From NCBI RefSeq assembly GCF_001188955.3, contig NZ_JPRF03000037.1, positions 1 to 64,000 of the forward strand: a stretch of 64,000 bases of DNA, given 5' to 3'. The notes below the pieces were generated by a model. That model saw nothing but the letters and a program-made list of their open reading frames with translations, made no database searches and had not been told where the DNA came from. Made by a program: the position numbers and the translations under genes. Below are positions 8,613 to 17,554 of this stretch, one piece after another. Source of the DNA: Kitasatospora aureofaciens. Lineage in GTDB: Bacteria > Actinomycetota > Actinomycetes > Streptomycetales > Streptomycetaceae. Each line of letters starts with the position of its first letter. Positions within the stretch are counted from its first letter, which is position 1.

Positions 8613-11551
8613 GTCTTGCCGTGGAGGTCTTCTCGCCGTTCCTCACCGAGGCAGCCGAGGCAGCCGAGCCCGCGGGTGAGCGCTACCTCGTGCTCGACGA
8701 CCCCGGGCGGATGCTGCTGGTCCGGTCCGGCGCCGTCGACCTGTTCGCCGTCCGGCTCGACTCCGGCACGCCCCAGGGCCGTTGGCACTTCCTCTGCCGG
8801 ATCGAGGCGGGCACGCTGGTGCCCGGCACGGCGGCGGCCGGGGCGCGCCGCGGCATCGTCGCCCGGCCGGTGCTCGGCGCCGAACTGTCCCACCTCGCCA
8901 CCTCCCGGGTCGAGGGACTGTCCGGCGGTGCTTCCGGCGGTGCTTCCGGCGGTGCTTCCGGCGCCGCCCCTGCCGCCTCTGCCGCCTCCGAGCAGTTCCT
9001 CGCCGGGCTGGCCCGCGGCCTCACCGCGCTGGCCGGCGCGCTGCGCGACACCCTCCCGCCGCGCGAGTTCACCCCGCTCGACCCGGCGGAGCCGACCGTC
9101 CTCAAGAAGGGCCAGGCCCTGCGCTCCGTGGACGGCCTGCAGTGGGTGCGGGTCGAGGAGGGCACCGTCGAGGCACCCGAGGGCGCGGGCGAGTTCACCG
9201 AGGGCGCCGAGGTCTGCCTGACCGAGCGGGACTGGCTGGTCGCGACCGGCCCGGCCACCGTACGGGCCCGCTCCCCGCGCGAACTCCTCGACCGGGGCGG
9301 CCTGTGGGAGCGCCTCGCCGCCCACTGCGGGCGGCTGCTGGACGCCGTGGACCGCCGGATCGAGGGCCGCCGCACCGCCGAGACCGCGCAGATCGCCACC
9401 CGCCGGGAACGCGACGCCGGCACCCTCGCCGACTCCGCCCGCGGCTTCGAGACCATCCTGCGCGACACCGCCTCCCGGCTGCGGATCGGCGACGCCACCG
9501 GCGACGAACCGACTCTGGCCGCCGCCCGGCTGGTCGCCGCGCACGAGGGGTTCAGCGTCACCGCCCCGGTGGCGGGCAGCGGCCACGACCGCCGGCTCGA
9601 CCGGCTCCAGGCCATCGCGCTGGCCTCCCACGTGCGCACCCGATCCGTCCGGCTGGACGGCAGGTGGTGGCAGAACGACCTCGGCGCGATGGTCGGCTAC
9701 CGCAAGGCCGGCGCCCCGGTCGCACTGCTCCCGCTGGGCAACGGCTACGTACTGGCCGAGGGCGGCAAGGTCACCCCGCTGACCCCGAAGCTCGCCGCCG
9801 AACTGCAGAACAAGGCCACCGTGCTGTACCGGCCGCTGCCCGCGGCCGTCCGCACCGTCGCCGGGCTGCTCCGCTTCGGCCTGCGCAACAACCGGCAGGA
9901 CCTGTGGATGTTCACCGGCATGGCCGCCCTCGTCGCACTGATCGGCCTGCTCGTCCCGGTGATGACCGGCGAGGTGCTCGGCACCTTCGTCGCCCACGCC
10001 CAGCGCAACCTGATCACCGAGGGCGCGCTGGTGGTGATCGGCTCCGCGATGGCGGTGGCCGCGCTGTCCATCGTGCAGAACATCGCGGTACTGCGGATCG
10101 AGAGCCGCTCCACCGCCGCCATGCAGGTCGGCGTCTGGACCAGGCTGCTGTCGCTGCCCGCGCCGTTCTTCGCCAACTACTCCACCGGTGAGCTCGGCAC
10201 CACGGTGCTCGGCGTCAGCGCCGCCCAGGAGACCCTCTCCGGGATGATGACCACGGCGACCCTCGGGCTGCTGACCGGTCTCGCCAACCTGGTGCTGGTC
10301 TACTTCTACGACCTGCGGCTGGCCGGGCTGGCCACTCTGCTGGTGCTGGTCGGCGTCGGGGTGGGCCTGGCCGCCGGACGGCTGGAGGTCCGCTGGCAGC
10401 GCCGGCTGTACGCCCACGAGCAGGCGATGTCCGCCCGGGTCTTCCAACTGCTCACCGCCGTACCCAAGTTGCGCGTCACCGCGGCCGAGGACCGGGTGTT
10501 CGGGGTGTGGGCCGCCGAACTCGGCAAGGGCCGCGGCCTGGCCGCCTCCTCGCGCCGGGTGCAGAACGCCGTCACCACCTTCAACGCCGGTTTCCCGCTG
10601 GTGTGCTCGGTGGTCATCTTCGGCGTCATCGCCGGACCGCTGGACGGCGACGTTCCGATCCCCGTCTTCCTCTCCTTCTTCACCGCCTTCAACCTGCTGA
10701 TCGCCTCCAGCCTCCAGTTCACCTCGGCGGCCGTCACCGCGATGGGCGTCGTACCGATGCTGGAACGGCTGCGGCCGATCCTGGAGGAGAAGCCCGAGGT
10801 CGACGACACCAAGGCCGACCCCGGCGACCTCTCCGGCCGCCTCGGCCTCAGCCACGTCACCTTCCGCTACGGCGAGGACGGCCCGGCGGCCCTCCAGGAC
10901 GTCACGCTCAGCATCGAACCCGGCGAGTTCGTGGCGATCGTCGGCCCCTCCGGCAGCGGCAAGTCCACCGTGCTGCGTCTGCTGCTCGGCTTCGAACGCC
11001 CGGAGAGCGGCACGGTGCTGTACGACGGCCAGGACCTCGGCGAGCTGGAGGTCTCGGCGGTCCGCCGCCAGTGCGGGGTGGTGCTGCAGAACGGCGCACT
11101 GCTCGCCGGGGACATCAAGGCCAACATCGTCGGCTCCACCAACCACACCCTCGACGACGCCTGGGCCGCCGCCGAGATGGCCGGCATCGACAAGGACATC
11201 GCGGCCATGCCGATGGGCATGAACACCGTGCTCTCCGAAGGCACCAGCACCCTCAGCGGCGGCCAGCGGCAACGCCTGATGATCGCCCGCGCGCTCGTCT
11301 CCCGGCCCCGCATCGTCTTCTTCGACGAGGCGACCAGCGCCCTGGACAACCCCACCCAGCGCCTCGTCACCGAATCCACCCGCCGGCTCAACGCGACCCG
11401 GGTGGTCATCGCCCACCGGCTGTCGACGGTGGCCGAAGCCGACCGGATCATCGTGATGGACCAGGGCCGGGTGGTTCAACAGGGCCGCTACGAGGAGTTG
11501 TTGGCCGACCGGGACGGGCTGTTCGCCCGGTTGGCGCACCGGCAGATGTAG
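8609..11551 (+). CDS. NHLM ABC transporter, second ATP-binding/permease subunit
   Basis: The protein has 980 residues and starts at a GTG that overlaps the previous stop (GTGA). An N-terminal soluble region of about 420 residues precedes the membrane domain (about 430-690) and the ATPase. The ATPase shows Walker A GPSGSGKST near residue 779, signature LSGGQRQRLM near 882 and Walker B IVFFDEATSALD. The long N-terminal region without a C39 peptidase is typical of the second NHLM ABC protein, which likely pairs with the preceding exporter. Residues 105-118 contain a GGAS repeat from a 12-bp tandem repeat at 8921-8968, which appears to be a species-variable linker. Confidence 0.92.
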   Translation: MSLAVEVFSPFLTEAAEAAEPAGERYLVLDDPGRMLLVRSGAVDLFAVRLDSGTPQGRWHFLCRIEAGTLVPGTAAAGARRGIVARPVLGAELSHLATSRVEGLSGGASGGASGGASGAAPAASAASEQFLAGLARGLTALAGALRDTLPPREFTPLDPAEPTVLKKGQALRSVDGLQWVRVEEGTVEAPEGAGEFTEGAEVCLTERDWLVATGPATVRARSPRELLDRGGLWERLAAHCGRLLDAVDRRIEGRRTAETAQIATRRERDAGTLADSARGFETILRDTASRLRIGDATGDEPTLAAARLVAAHEGFSVTAPVAGSGHDRRLDRLQAIALASHVRTRSVRLDGRWWQNDLGAMVGYRKAGAPVALLPLGNGYVLAEGGKVTPLTPKLAAELQNKATVLYRPLPAAVRTVAGLLRFGLRNNRQDLWMFTGMAALVALIGLLVPVMTGEVLGTFVAHAQRNLITEGALVVIGSAMAVAALSIVQNIAVLRIESRSTAAMQVGVWTRLLSLPAPFFANYSTGELGTTVLGVSAAQETLSGMMTTATLGLLTGLANLVLVYFYDLRLAGLATLLVLVGVGVGLAAGRLEVRWQRRLYAHEQAMSARVFQLLTAVPKLRVTAAEDRVFGVWAAELGKGRGLAASSRRVQNAVTTFNAGFPLVCSVVIFGVIAGPLDGDVPIPVFLSFFTAFNLLIASSLQFTSAAVTAMGVVPMLERLRPILEEKPEVDDTKADPGDLSGRLGLSHVTFRYGEDGPAALQDVTLSIEPGEFVAIVGPSGSGKSTVLRLLLGFERPESGTVLYDGQDLGELEVSAVRRQCGVVLQNGALLAGDIKANIVGSTNHTLDDAWAAAEMAGIDKDIAAMPMGMNTVLSEGTSTLSGGQRQRLMIARALVSRPRIVFFDEATSALDNPTQRLVTESTRRLNATRVVIAHRLSTVAEADRIIVMDQGRVVQQGRYEELLADRDGLFARLAHRQM
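8921..8968 (+). repeat. 12-bp tandem repeat encoding GGAS linker
   Basis: Three exact copies of TCCGGCGGTGCT (8921, 8933, 8945) plus a degenerate fourth keep the reading frame of the NHLM ABC gene and encode Ser-Gly-Gly-Ala units. Replication slippage is the simplest origin. Confidence 0.9.
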
Positions 11552-11584
11552 CCGGTGGACGGGTAGACGGAAGAAGAGAGAACG

Positions 11585-11938
11585 ATGGAATACACCCTGC
11601 TCATTCACGGCGACGAGCGGGTCTGGAACGGACTGAGCGAGGCCGAACAGGCCGAACTCGACGCCGCCCACGTGCGGTTCGGGCGCGCGCTGCACGAGGC
11701 CGGGGTCACCGTCCGCTACGGCGCCGGGCTGCGTCGCAGCTGCAGCGCCCGGCTGGTGGTGCCCGGCGGCGGCTCCGAGGCGCCGGTCTCGGACGGGCCG
11801 TACCGGGAGGGGCACGAGCACCTGGGCGGGCTGTGGGTCATCGACGTCGCGGACGAGGCGGAGGCCGTGTCGTGGGCGCGCTGGATGCCCGCGGCGCCGG
11901 GCGACCTGGTCGAGGTCCGGCCGGTACGGGTGACCTGA
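11585..11938 (+). CDS. YCII-related (YciI-like) small protein
   Basis: This 117-residue protein starts 33 bases after the NHLM ABC gene, downstream of an AGAGAACG stretch. It begins MEYTLLIHGDE and carries DGPYREGHEHLGGLWVIDV, as in the DGPF/YCII-type ferredoxin-like fold proteins common in actinomycetes. Homologues are often paired with ECF sigma factors, but no such partner is nearby. No catalytic role is assigned. It is the last gene before the terminator at 11951-11985, so it is probably co-transcribed with the RiPP operon; whether it acts in the pathway is unknown. Confidence 0.8.
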   Translation: MEYTLLIHGDERVWNGLSEAEQAELDAAHVRFGRALHEAGVTVRYGAGLRRSCSARLVVPGGGSEAPVSDGPYREGHEHLGGLWVIDVADEAEAVSWARWMPAAPGDLVEVRPVRVT

Positions 11939-11950
11939 GCACAGTGGAGC

Positions 11951-11985
11951 ATGAAGGCCCCCGTCCTGGGAAGACGGGGCCTTCA
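11951..11985 (+). terminator. Hairpin terminator ending the YcaO operon
   Basis: GAAGGCCCCCGTC and GACGGGGCCTTC form a near-perfect stem of about 12 bp around a CTGGGAA loop, directly after the YciI-like gene. No strong T run follows, as is usual in this group. Confidence 0.8.
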
Positions 11986-12157
11986 TGAGTTCGGTCAATT
12001 CTTGGTCGCGCTAAGGCAATTGACGCCTCAACAATGTCCGTGTGGTCTTGCCCCGCTCATGACAGTCGGCAACTCTGTACTGCCACCCCTCAACGGCCGA
12101 CCCCAACGGCCGGGCTGGCGCGTGCACCTCCTGCTCGCCCCCAACGAAGGAGCCGAC

Positions 12158-12877
12158 ATGCGCAATTTCGTCATACGCCTCGCCACCCTCGCGGCGGCCG
12201 CCACCACACTCGCCGCCCCCGCGGCACCGAGCACCGCGGCGGCCGCCCAGAGCCTGGCGTTCCGCCCCCTCGCGTACAACACCAACGGCTACAACTGGGG
12301 CGGCTACGCCGCCACCGGCAGCGGCTTCACCTCGGTCTCGGCCTCCTGGACCGAACCGGACGCGGTCTGCAACTCCACCAACGACCTCTACGCCCCCTGG
12401 GTCGGCATCGACGGGTACGGCTCGTCCTCCGTGGAACAGACCGGCGTCGCGACCGACTGCTCCAGCGGCAGCCCGGTGAACCAGGCCTGGTACGAGATGT
12501 ACCCGGCGAACCCGGTCTACCTGAGCCTCAGCTCCTACCCGGTCTCGGCCGGCGACCACATCAGCGCCTCGGTCACCTACGCCGGGAGCAACCGTTACAC
12601 CCTCAAGCTCACCGACTCCTCGCAGGGCTGGACCTACACCACGACCAAGTCCGTCTCCGCACAACGGACCAGCGCCGAGGTCATCATCGAGTCGCCGACC
12701 GGCTCCTACCCCGACTTCGGCACGCTGAGCTTCACCTCGGCGACGGTCAACGGCAAGTCCCTCGGGTCCTTCAGCCCGGTCGCCCTCGACCCCAGCGCCA
12801 ACGGCACCTACGAGGCCCGCACCAGCGGCCTCGGCTCCAGCGGCACCAGCTTCACCGACACCTTCCTGGCGGAATAG
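12158..12877 (+). CDS. Secreted G1 (eqolisin/A4) family peptidase
   Basis: The 239-residue precursor has a Sec signal peptide (MRNFVIRLATLAAAATTLAA, with AxA sites before about residue 31). The mature part has the G1-family pattern NWGGYAATG, WVGIDGYGSSSVEQTGV (candidate catalytic Gln in VEQTG), AWYEMYP, SAGDHISASVTY and a later SAEVIIESP segment (candidate catalytic Glu). These are acid-active glutamic endopeptidases known from fungi and some actinomycetes. A GAAGGAG site precedes the ATG. It stands alone between two terminators. It could be unrelated to the RiPP cluster, although an extracellular trimming role cannot be excluded. Confidence 0.88.
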   Translation: MRNFVIRLATLAAAATTLAAPAAPSTAAAAQSLAFRPLAYNTNGYNWGGYAATGSGFTSVSASWTEPDAVCNSTNDLYAPWVGIDGYGSSSVEQTGVATDCSSGSPVNQAWYEMYPANPVYLSLSSYPVSAGDHISASVTYAGSNRYTLKLTDSSQGWTYTTTKSVSAQRTSAEVIIESPTGSYPDFGTLSFTSATVNGKSLGSFSPVALDPSANGTYEARTSGLGSSGTSFTDTFLAE

Positions 12878-12887
12878 CCATCGTATC

Positions 12888-12926
12888 GAGGAGCAGGAAG
12901 TCGGCCGGGCCGACTTCCTGCTCCTC
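12888..12926. terminator. Bidirectional terminator with 18-bp perfect stem
   Basis: GAGGAGCAGGAAGTCGGC at 12888-12905 is exactly complementary to 12909-12926, with a CGG loop. It lies between the converging G1 peptidase and MFS genes and can serve both. Confidence 0.92.
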
Positions 12927-12928
12927 TT

Positions 12929-14119
12929 CTACGGTTCCCGAGCTGCGGAAACGTGCGCCACCGCTGCGGCGACGAGCGCGACGCACCCGCCGAGCAGCAG
13001 CACCGTCGACGGCGACGAGGCGTCGACGACCGCACCGCCGACCAGGGCACCGAGCGAGATGGCGGCCTGGAAGGAGGAGGTGAAGACGACGGTGGCCGCC
13101 TCCGGCGCGTGCGGGGCCGCGCGGACGAACCAGGTCTGCGCACAGACCGGGACGGCGCCGTAGGCGAGGCCCCACGCCGCGAGCAGCAGTGCCGCGACCG
13201 GCCAGGTGGTCCCGAGGGCGGGCAGCAGCAGCACGGCGGCGGCGAGCAGGCCGATGGCGAGGGTGAAGGTGGCGCGCCGCCGGCCCGCCCAGACTCCGCC
13301 CACGACGTTGCCGACGACGCCCGCGGCCCCGTACACCAGCAGGAGCGCGGTGACGGCGTCCGGGCCGGCCTGGGTGACGTCCTCCAGGAACGGGGTCACG
13401 TAGGTGTACGTGCCGAAGTGGGCACTCACCAGGAGGAGAGTCACCACCAACCCGGCCCGGACCGACCGCGTGCGCAACAGCCCCCGCAGGACGGCGAGCC
13501 TGGTCGGGGCCTCCGGCGGCAGCGGGGGCAGGGTCGCGGCGAGGGCGGCGAAGACAGCGAGGGTCAGCAGCGCCATGGCCGCGAAGGCCGCCCGCCACCC
13601 GGCCAGGTGGCCGAGCAGCACCCCGGCGGGCACGCCCAGGACCGACCCCAGCGGGACGGCCGAGAAGATCACCGTGTTGGCCCGGGCCTGCCACTCCGCC
13701 CCCGCCACCAGACGCGGCGCGAGTCCGGCCCCGACCGACCAGAACCCGCCGATCACCACTCCGAGCACGATCCGGGCGGCGAGCACCGCCCAGTAGCCGG
13801 GCGCGAGCGCACTGACGAGATCGGCCAGCGCGAGGGCCAGCATGAGCCCGCACAGGACCCGGCGCCGGTCGGCCCGCCGAACGGCGACCGTGACGACCGG
13901 GGCGGCCACGGCCGCGACGATCCCCGGCAGGGTCATCATCAGCCCGGCGGTGCCGTCCGAGATCCGGAAGGTGTCGCCGATCGGGGTGAGCAGGCCGATC
14001 GGCAGGATCTCGGTGGTCACGACGGAGAAGATCCCCGTCATCACGGAGACCACGGCCAACCAGCTGCGCACCGAGGTACGGGCAGCAACGGGCGATGTGA
14101 GCAGAGAAGTTGTGGACAC
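12929..14119 (-). CDS. MFS transporter, arabinose-efflux/DHA1-like
   Basis: This 396-residue membrane protein has about twelve predicted hydrophobic helices. Its opening segment, SVVTTEILPIGLLTPIGDTF, is the TEF/LPxGLL-type motif of DHA1 efflux proteins. The loop between helices 2 and 3 is basic (AVRRADRRRVL), and VIGGFWSVGAGLAPRLV lies in helix 4. The start is a GTG at 14119. Substrate is unknown; it could export a drug or sugar. Its position inside the RiPP neighbourhood is suggestive only, as it faces away from the biosynthetic operons and has its own terminator. Confidence 0.85.
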   Translation of the reverse strand: MSTTSLLTSPVAARTSVRSWLAVVSVMTGIFSVVTTEILPIGLLTPIGDTFRISDGTAGLMMTLPGIVAAVAAPVVTVAVRRADRRRVLCGLMLALALADLVSALAPGYWAVLAARIVLGVVIGGFWSVGAGLAPRLVAGAEWQARANTVIFSAVPLGSVLGVPAGVLLGHLAGWRAAFAAMALLTLAVFAALAATLPPLPPEAPTRLAVLRGLLRTRSVRAGLVVTLLLVSAHFGTYTYVTPFLEDVTQAGPDAVTALLLVYGAAGVVGNVVGGVWAGRRRATFTLAIGLLAAAVLLLPALGTTWPVAALLLAAWGLAYGAVPVCAQTWFVRAAPHAPEAATVVFTSSFQAAISLGALVGGAVVDASSPSTVLLLGGCVALVAAAVAHVSAAREP

Positions 14120-14154
14120 GCAGCCAGTCCAACAGCGGTGCCGGGCCCCGGCTG

Positions 14155-14355
14155 GCGCGATTGCGACCTCAACCTCCGAAGCGTCCGGGGCCGCGAGGTG
14201 TGCGGTTCAGGTGGCATCGGGGGCGACGAGGTCGAGTCGGCCCAGACGGTCTTCGCGTTGGGGTGGTCCGCGGCTCCAAGGACAAGACCGGCTCCCACCT
14301 CGCCTTCGACCCGTCCGCCCGGCAGGCGTTCGTAACGTTCGCCGCCACCATCTGA
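14155..14355 (+). pseudogene. Frameshifted remnant of a DUF397 protein
   Basis: The last 30 codons before the stop at 14353-14355 read VVRGSKDKTGSHLAFDPSAR then QAFVTFAATI, a close fit to the C-terminus of DUF397 proteins (V-RDSKD-G-L-F-AF). The expected N-terminal part, resembling SEASGAARCAVQVAS, is in a different frame just upstream, and no start codon and ribosome site connect them. DUF397 genes usually sit behind an XRE regulator, which is absent here. This looks like a decayed, solitary copy. Confidence 0.5.
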
Positions 14356-14377
14356 ATCTGACGCCGGGGAGGACCCA

Positions 14378-14578
14378 ATGGCGGCCTGTACGCAGTGCTC
14401 CGCATCTGCGGTGATCGAGGATCTCGACGTGCAGCCGCCGCAGACCTGGTCCCTCGGGTGCGCGACCGCACGCGTGCGGGCCGGTGATCCGATGATCAAC
14501 TACCGCTCGCTCAACCGCGATAGCGACTACGCACACATCCTGGCCGGTGGCAGCACCCAGGTGTTGCCCTTCGGCTGA
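14378..14578 (+). CDS. Small hypothetical ORF, 66 aa
   Basis: An ATG preceded by GGGGAGGACCCA (good spacing) opens a 66-codon frame rich in Cys at the N-terminus (MAACTQCSAS). It ends in HILAGGSTQVLPFG. No family is recognised. It follows a decayed DUF397 gene and is followed by a hairpin at 14595-14624. The terminal GG followed by a short tail superficially recalls a peptide precursor, but the leader lacks the NHLP pattern. It may be spurious. Confidence 0.3.
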   Translation: MAACTQCSASAVIEDLDVQPPQTWSLGCATARVRAGDPMINYRSLNRDSDYAHILAGGSTQVLPFG

Positions 14579-14594
14579 CGGGCGCACCAGAGCA

Positions 14595-14624
14595 GCCCGC
14601 TCCCTGTCACCGTAGGGAGCGGGC
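14595..14624. terminator. Hairpin terminator at end of tailoring operon
   Basis: GCCCGCTCCCT (14595-14605) pairs with AGGGAGCGGGC (14614-14624) around GTCACCGT. It lies 15 bases beyond the stop of the leftward alpha/beta hydrolase gene and after the small rightward ORF. Confidence 0.85.
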
Positions 14625-14638
14625 CGCTTTGGTGTGCC

Positions 14639-15412
14639 TCAGGCCAGGTGGGCGGCGATCAGCTCGGCGCTGGCGTCGGGGCGTTCCAGGAGGGGGAGGT
14701 GGCCGGTCTCCTTCAGGGTCTCCAACTGGCAATCCGGGACGGTGGCACGTAGGAGTTCGGCGTTGCGGACGAAGGCGGGCATGTCTTCGTCGCCGAGGAC
14801 GACCAGGGTGCGGGCGGTGATGCGGCGCAGGTCCTCGGCAGTGTGCTTGTGGGAGGTGAGGGCGTCCATGGCGCGGTTGCCGAGTTCGGCCCAGGTGTGG
14901 CGGGCGACGACCTCGCGGAGAGAGGCCCGCAGGGCGGGGTGGCGCTGGGTGCCGGTGAAGATGTCGGGCGGGGACTGCATCCAGAGGTCGGCCAGCTGCT
15001 CACCGGGCCCGACCATGCGGTAGAGCATCGAGAGCTGCTGGTAGCGAACCCTGGCGGAGTCCTCGTTGGGGGTGCCGGCGAGGGTGGGGGCGGCGAGGAC
15101 GAGGTTGTCGACCAACCCCGGCTCCTGGATGGCGAGTTGGATGGCGGACATCGAGCCGAAGGACAGGGCGACCACCGACCTGGCGCCGGTTTCCTTCGCG
15201 ACCTCGGCCAGCTGCCCGGCCAGGGCGGTGAGCGGCAGCCCCGGGGGGAGCGGGGCGGATCCGCCGTGGCCGGGCAGGTCGATGCCGATGTGGGTCCAGC
15301 CGGGGAGGCGGTCCCACAGGGGCTGCCAGGTGGTGGAGTCCATGGTGTAGCCGTGGATCCAGAGCACGGCAGGGCCGCTGCCCCGGCGGCGCAGGTGCAG
15401 GGCTTCAGGCAT
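14639..15412 (-). CDS. Alpha/beta hydrolase, last gene of the precursor operon
   Basis: The protein has 257 residues. It shows the oxyanion HG motif (VLWIHGYTMDSTTW), a nucleophile elbow ALSFGSM (Ser with the usual first Gly replaced by Ala), an acid candidate in LGDEDMPAF and the catalytic His in ETGHLPLLE. Its ATG overlaps the end of the Rieske gene by 8 bases, so it is translationally linked to the oxidative enzymes. It could hydrolyse an ester or amide in the mature peptide or act in resistance. The fold is certain, the substrate is not. Confidence 0.88.
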   Translation of the reverse strand: MPEALHLRRRGSGPAVLWIHGYTMDSTTWQPLWDRLPGWTHIGIDLPGHGGSAPLPPGLPLTALAGQLAEVAKETGARSVVALSFGSMSAIQLAIQEPGLVDNLVLAAPTLAGTPNEDSARVRYQQLSMLYRMVGPGEQLADLWMQSPPDIFTGTQRHPALRASLREVVARHTWAELGNRAMDALTSHKHTAEDLRRITARTLVVLGDEDMPAFVRNAELLRATVPDCQLETLKETGHLPLLERPDASAELIAAHLA

Positions 15413-16361
15413 CAGTGCCTCCGGAGAAGTCGGCGCAGAACCGGCGGAAGGCGAGGACCGGCGCGTCCCGGGCGTCGTAGCGCGGGGTCATGGCGTGGTC
15501 GAGGTGTTCCCAGACCACCTTGTCCTCCGCCAGAGCCTTCTCGCTGCCGCCGAGCAGGGCGGGCAGCGCGGCGCGCTGGTGCTCGCGGACGCCGATGGCG
15601 ACGCGGGCGGTGCAGCCGCCACCAGCGGAAGGTACCGAACCGGTGACGATCACCTGTCGTTCCGACTCGGGCCCGAACTCGGTGACGACCACGTTCGGGC
15701 TGAACGCCTGGGCGTGGAAGCGCGGCTTGAAGTCCCACCGCACCCGGCCCGTACGAACCGCCTCCCAGCGGATCTCCTCCAGCCGGCGCGCGTCCTGCCA
15801 AGGCGAGGCCTGCATCAGGAACTGGCCCTCGATGACCAGCTCCCCGTGTTCACCGATACGGGTGGCCATCCCCTGGTTGCCGGGCACGCCGTGGACGGCC
15901 TTGAAGTGGTCCGGGTCGAAGGCGTTCTCCACCACGTACTCGGACGGCACGTCGACGGGCAGGCTGACGGCCGCCACCAGCGGGTAGTCGGTCTTCCAGC
16001 CCTTGAGGGACTGCTCGAAGCCTCGGTCGCCCGCCGGGTCGTCGGAGAGCCGGACGAACACGGCGTCGCCCCACTCCAGCACCTGGTGCTCTGCGACCGA
16101 CCAGTGCTTGGACGAATCCCCGAGGCCGATCCGCTTACCGTGGAACGGGCAGACCACGCAGTCGCCTTCGCGGCGTCCGCCGTAGCCCAGGTGGGCTCCC
16201 CGGTGGGGGCAGGAGGCGTCGAGGACGCGCAGCCGCTCGTCCTCCCGGAGGGCGATGAGGCGACGAGGCCCGATCGCCAACGGCGTGATTTCGTCGGCCA
16301 GTTCGGATCGGAAGGCCAGCAGGTACCAGCCGCGGTGCACAGTCATGGGGCTCGCGTTCAT
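15405..16361 (-). CDS. Rieske [2Fe-2S] non-haem iron oxygenase
   Basis: This 318-residue oxygenase has the Rieske ligands C51-x-H53 and C71-x2-H74 (SCPHRGAHLG and CVVCPFHGKRIG). The catalytic domain has the mononuclear iron pattern ENAFDPDHFKAVHG (D-x2-H-x4-H). Such enzymes hydroxylate, desaturate or demethylate with electrons from a separate reductase, and no ferredoxin reductase gene is nearby. The start ATG at 16361 overlaps the upstream oxidase stop (ATGA), which favours it over MTVHRGW, five residues further in. It is placed among the tailoring enzymes of the polyazole peptide by operon structure. Confidence 0.9.
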   Translation of the reverse strand: MNASPMTVHRGWYLLAFRSELADEITPLAIGPRRLIALREDERLRVLDASCPHRGAHLGYGGRREGDCVVCPFHGKRIGLGDSSKHWSVAEHQVLEWGDAVFVRLSDDPAGDRGFEQSLKGWKTDYPLVAAVSLPVDVPSEYVVENAFDPDHFKAVHGVPGNQGMATRIGEHGELVIEGQFLMQASPWQDARRLEEIRWEAVRTGRVRWDFKPRFHAQAFSPNVVVTEFGPESERQVIVTGSVPSAGGGCTARVAIGVREHQRAALPALLGGSEKALAEDKVVWEHLDHAMTPRYDARDAPVLAFRRFCADFSGGTDA

Positions 16362-17554
16362 CGAAGTGCCTTGAGGACTTGTTCGGCGGCCCGCTCGCCG
16401 CTCGCCAGGGCGCCCTGCACCCAGGGCAGTTGCTCGCCCGCGACGGTCGCCTCGCCGGCGAAGAAGAGCGTGTCGTCCACCGGCTCGGCCCAGCGGCGGG
16501 CGGCTCCCTCCAGCCCGGCCCGGGGTGCGGTGAACGCCCCTCCGGTGTACGGGTCCCGGCCCCAGTCGGCGACCTCGACGTCCAGCACGGCCGCACCGAC
16601 TGTCCAGGGCAGCGCCGTGGCCAGCAGAGCGGACAGCTCCGAACCGGCCGTGCGCAGGGACGCAGCGGCGTCGGCCTTGGCGACCACCAGCACCTCGGAC
16701 CGTCCGGCGGCGCAGCGGGTGAAGCCGGTGTGCCCGTCCACGTCGAACACGATCATGGTGTCGGGCGCGACCCGGTCCAGGGTGACCACCGCGCAGTAGC
16801 CGTCCCCGGCGGGCAGGTCGGCGGCGGCCGCCAGCTTCCACGCGGGCAGCCCGGGGACCGGAACCGCCGGGGGGACGGTGATCACAACGGCACGGGCGGA
16901 GGAAACCCCGGCATCCGTCCGCACGGTGACCCGCCCCGGCTCGTACAGCAGCTCTCGGACGGGCTCCCCGAGCCGTACGTCCAGGCCGTCCGCCAGCCGC
17001 TCCGGCAGCCGGTCGAAGCCGCCCTCGACGGCGAACTCGCCCTCGCCGACGGTGTCCCCGCAGTGCGCCCGAGCGATGCCCGCGGCGCTGAGCTCCTCCG
17101 GGTCGGCGGCCCAGTTCTGCCGGAACCATTCGAGGACGGCCACCGCCTCGGCCCCGGTACTGCCGAAGGCGCGCAGCCAGCTGGCGACGGACAGCCCGGT
17201 GACGCCGGGGCTGCGCTGGAGCACGGCCTCCAGTTGCCAGGGGGCGCGGCGGCCGGAGCTCAGCGCACCCATCTCCCGGTTCGCGCCGTCCTCGACGATC
17301 CGGGCGGTGACCCGGCGCGGTACGGCACGGGTGCGGCCGGGGCCGAGCAGCTCGTGCACCGGGTTGCGGTCCCCGTGCACCACCTGGGCGCCGAGTTCCA
17401 GCGGCGGGCCGCCGTCGGCCGGCCGGTGGGTGCGGATCCGCCCGCCGAGCCGTTCCCTCGCCTCGTACACCACGACGGACAGCCCCTCCCGGGACACCAG
17501 CCGGGCGCAGTTCAGGCCGGACGCTCCGGCGCCGATCACGATCACATCAGTCAC
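16358..17554 (-). CDS. FAD-dependent amine-oxidase-like flavoenzyme
   Basis: This 398-residue protein opens with the dinucleotide-binding fold VTDVIVIGAGASGLNCARLV, then YEARERLGGRIRTH. It closes with the FAD motif DTLFFAGEATVAGEQLPWVQ, as in monoamine-oxidase/protoporphyrinogen-oxidase-like enzymes. The GTG start overlaps the P450 stop (GTGA). In RiPP pathways such flavoenzymes could oxidise a C-N or C-C bond near the peptide terminus; the exact reaction cannot be read from sequence. It is coupled on both sides by 4-base overlaps. Confidence 0.9.
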   Translation of the reverse strand: MTDVIVIGAGASGLNCARLVSREGLSVVVYEARERLGGRIRTHRPADGGPPLELGAQVVHGDRNPVHELLGPGRTRAVPRRVTARIVEDGANREMGALSSGRRAPWQLEAVLQRSPGVTGLSVASWLRAFGSTGAEAVAVLEWFRQNWAADPEELSAAGIARAHCGDTVGEGEFAVEGGFDRLPERLADGLDVRLGEPVRELLYEPGRVTVRTDAGVSSARAVVITVPPAVPVPGLPAWKLAAAADLPAGDGYCAVVTLDRVAPDTMIVFDVDGHTGFTRCAAGRSEVLVVAKADAAASLRTAGSELSALLATALPWTVGAAVLDVEVADWGRDPYTGGAFTAPRAGLEGAARRWAEPVDDTLFFAGEATVAGEQLPWVQGALASGERAAEQVLKALR

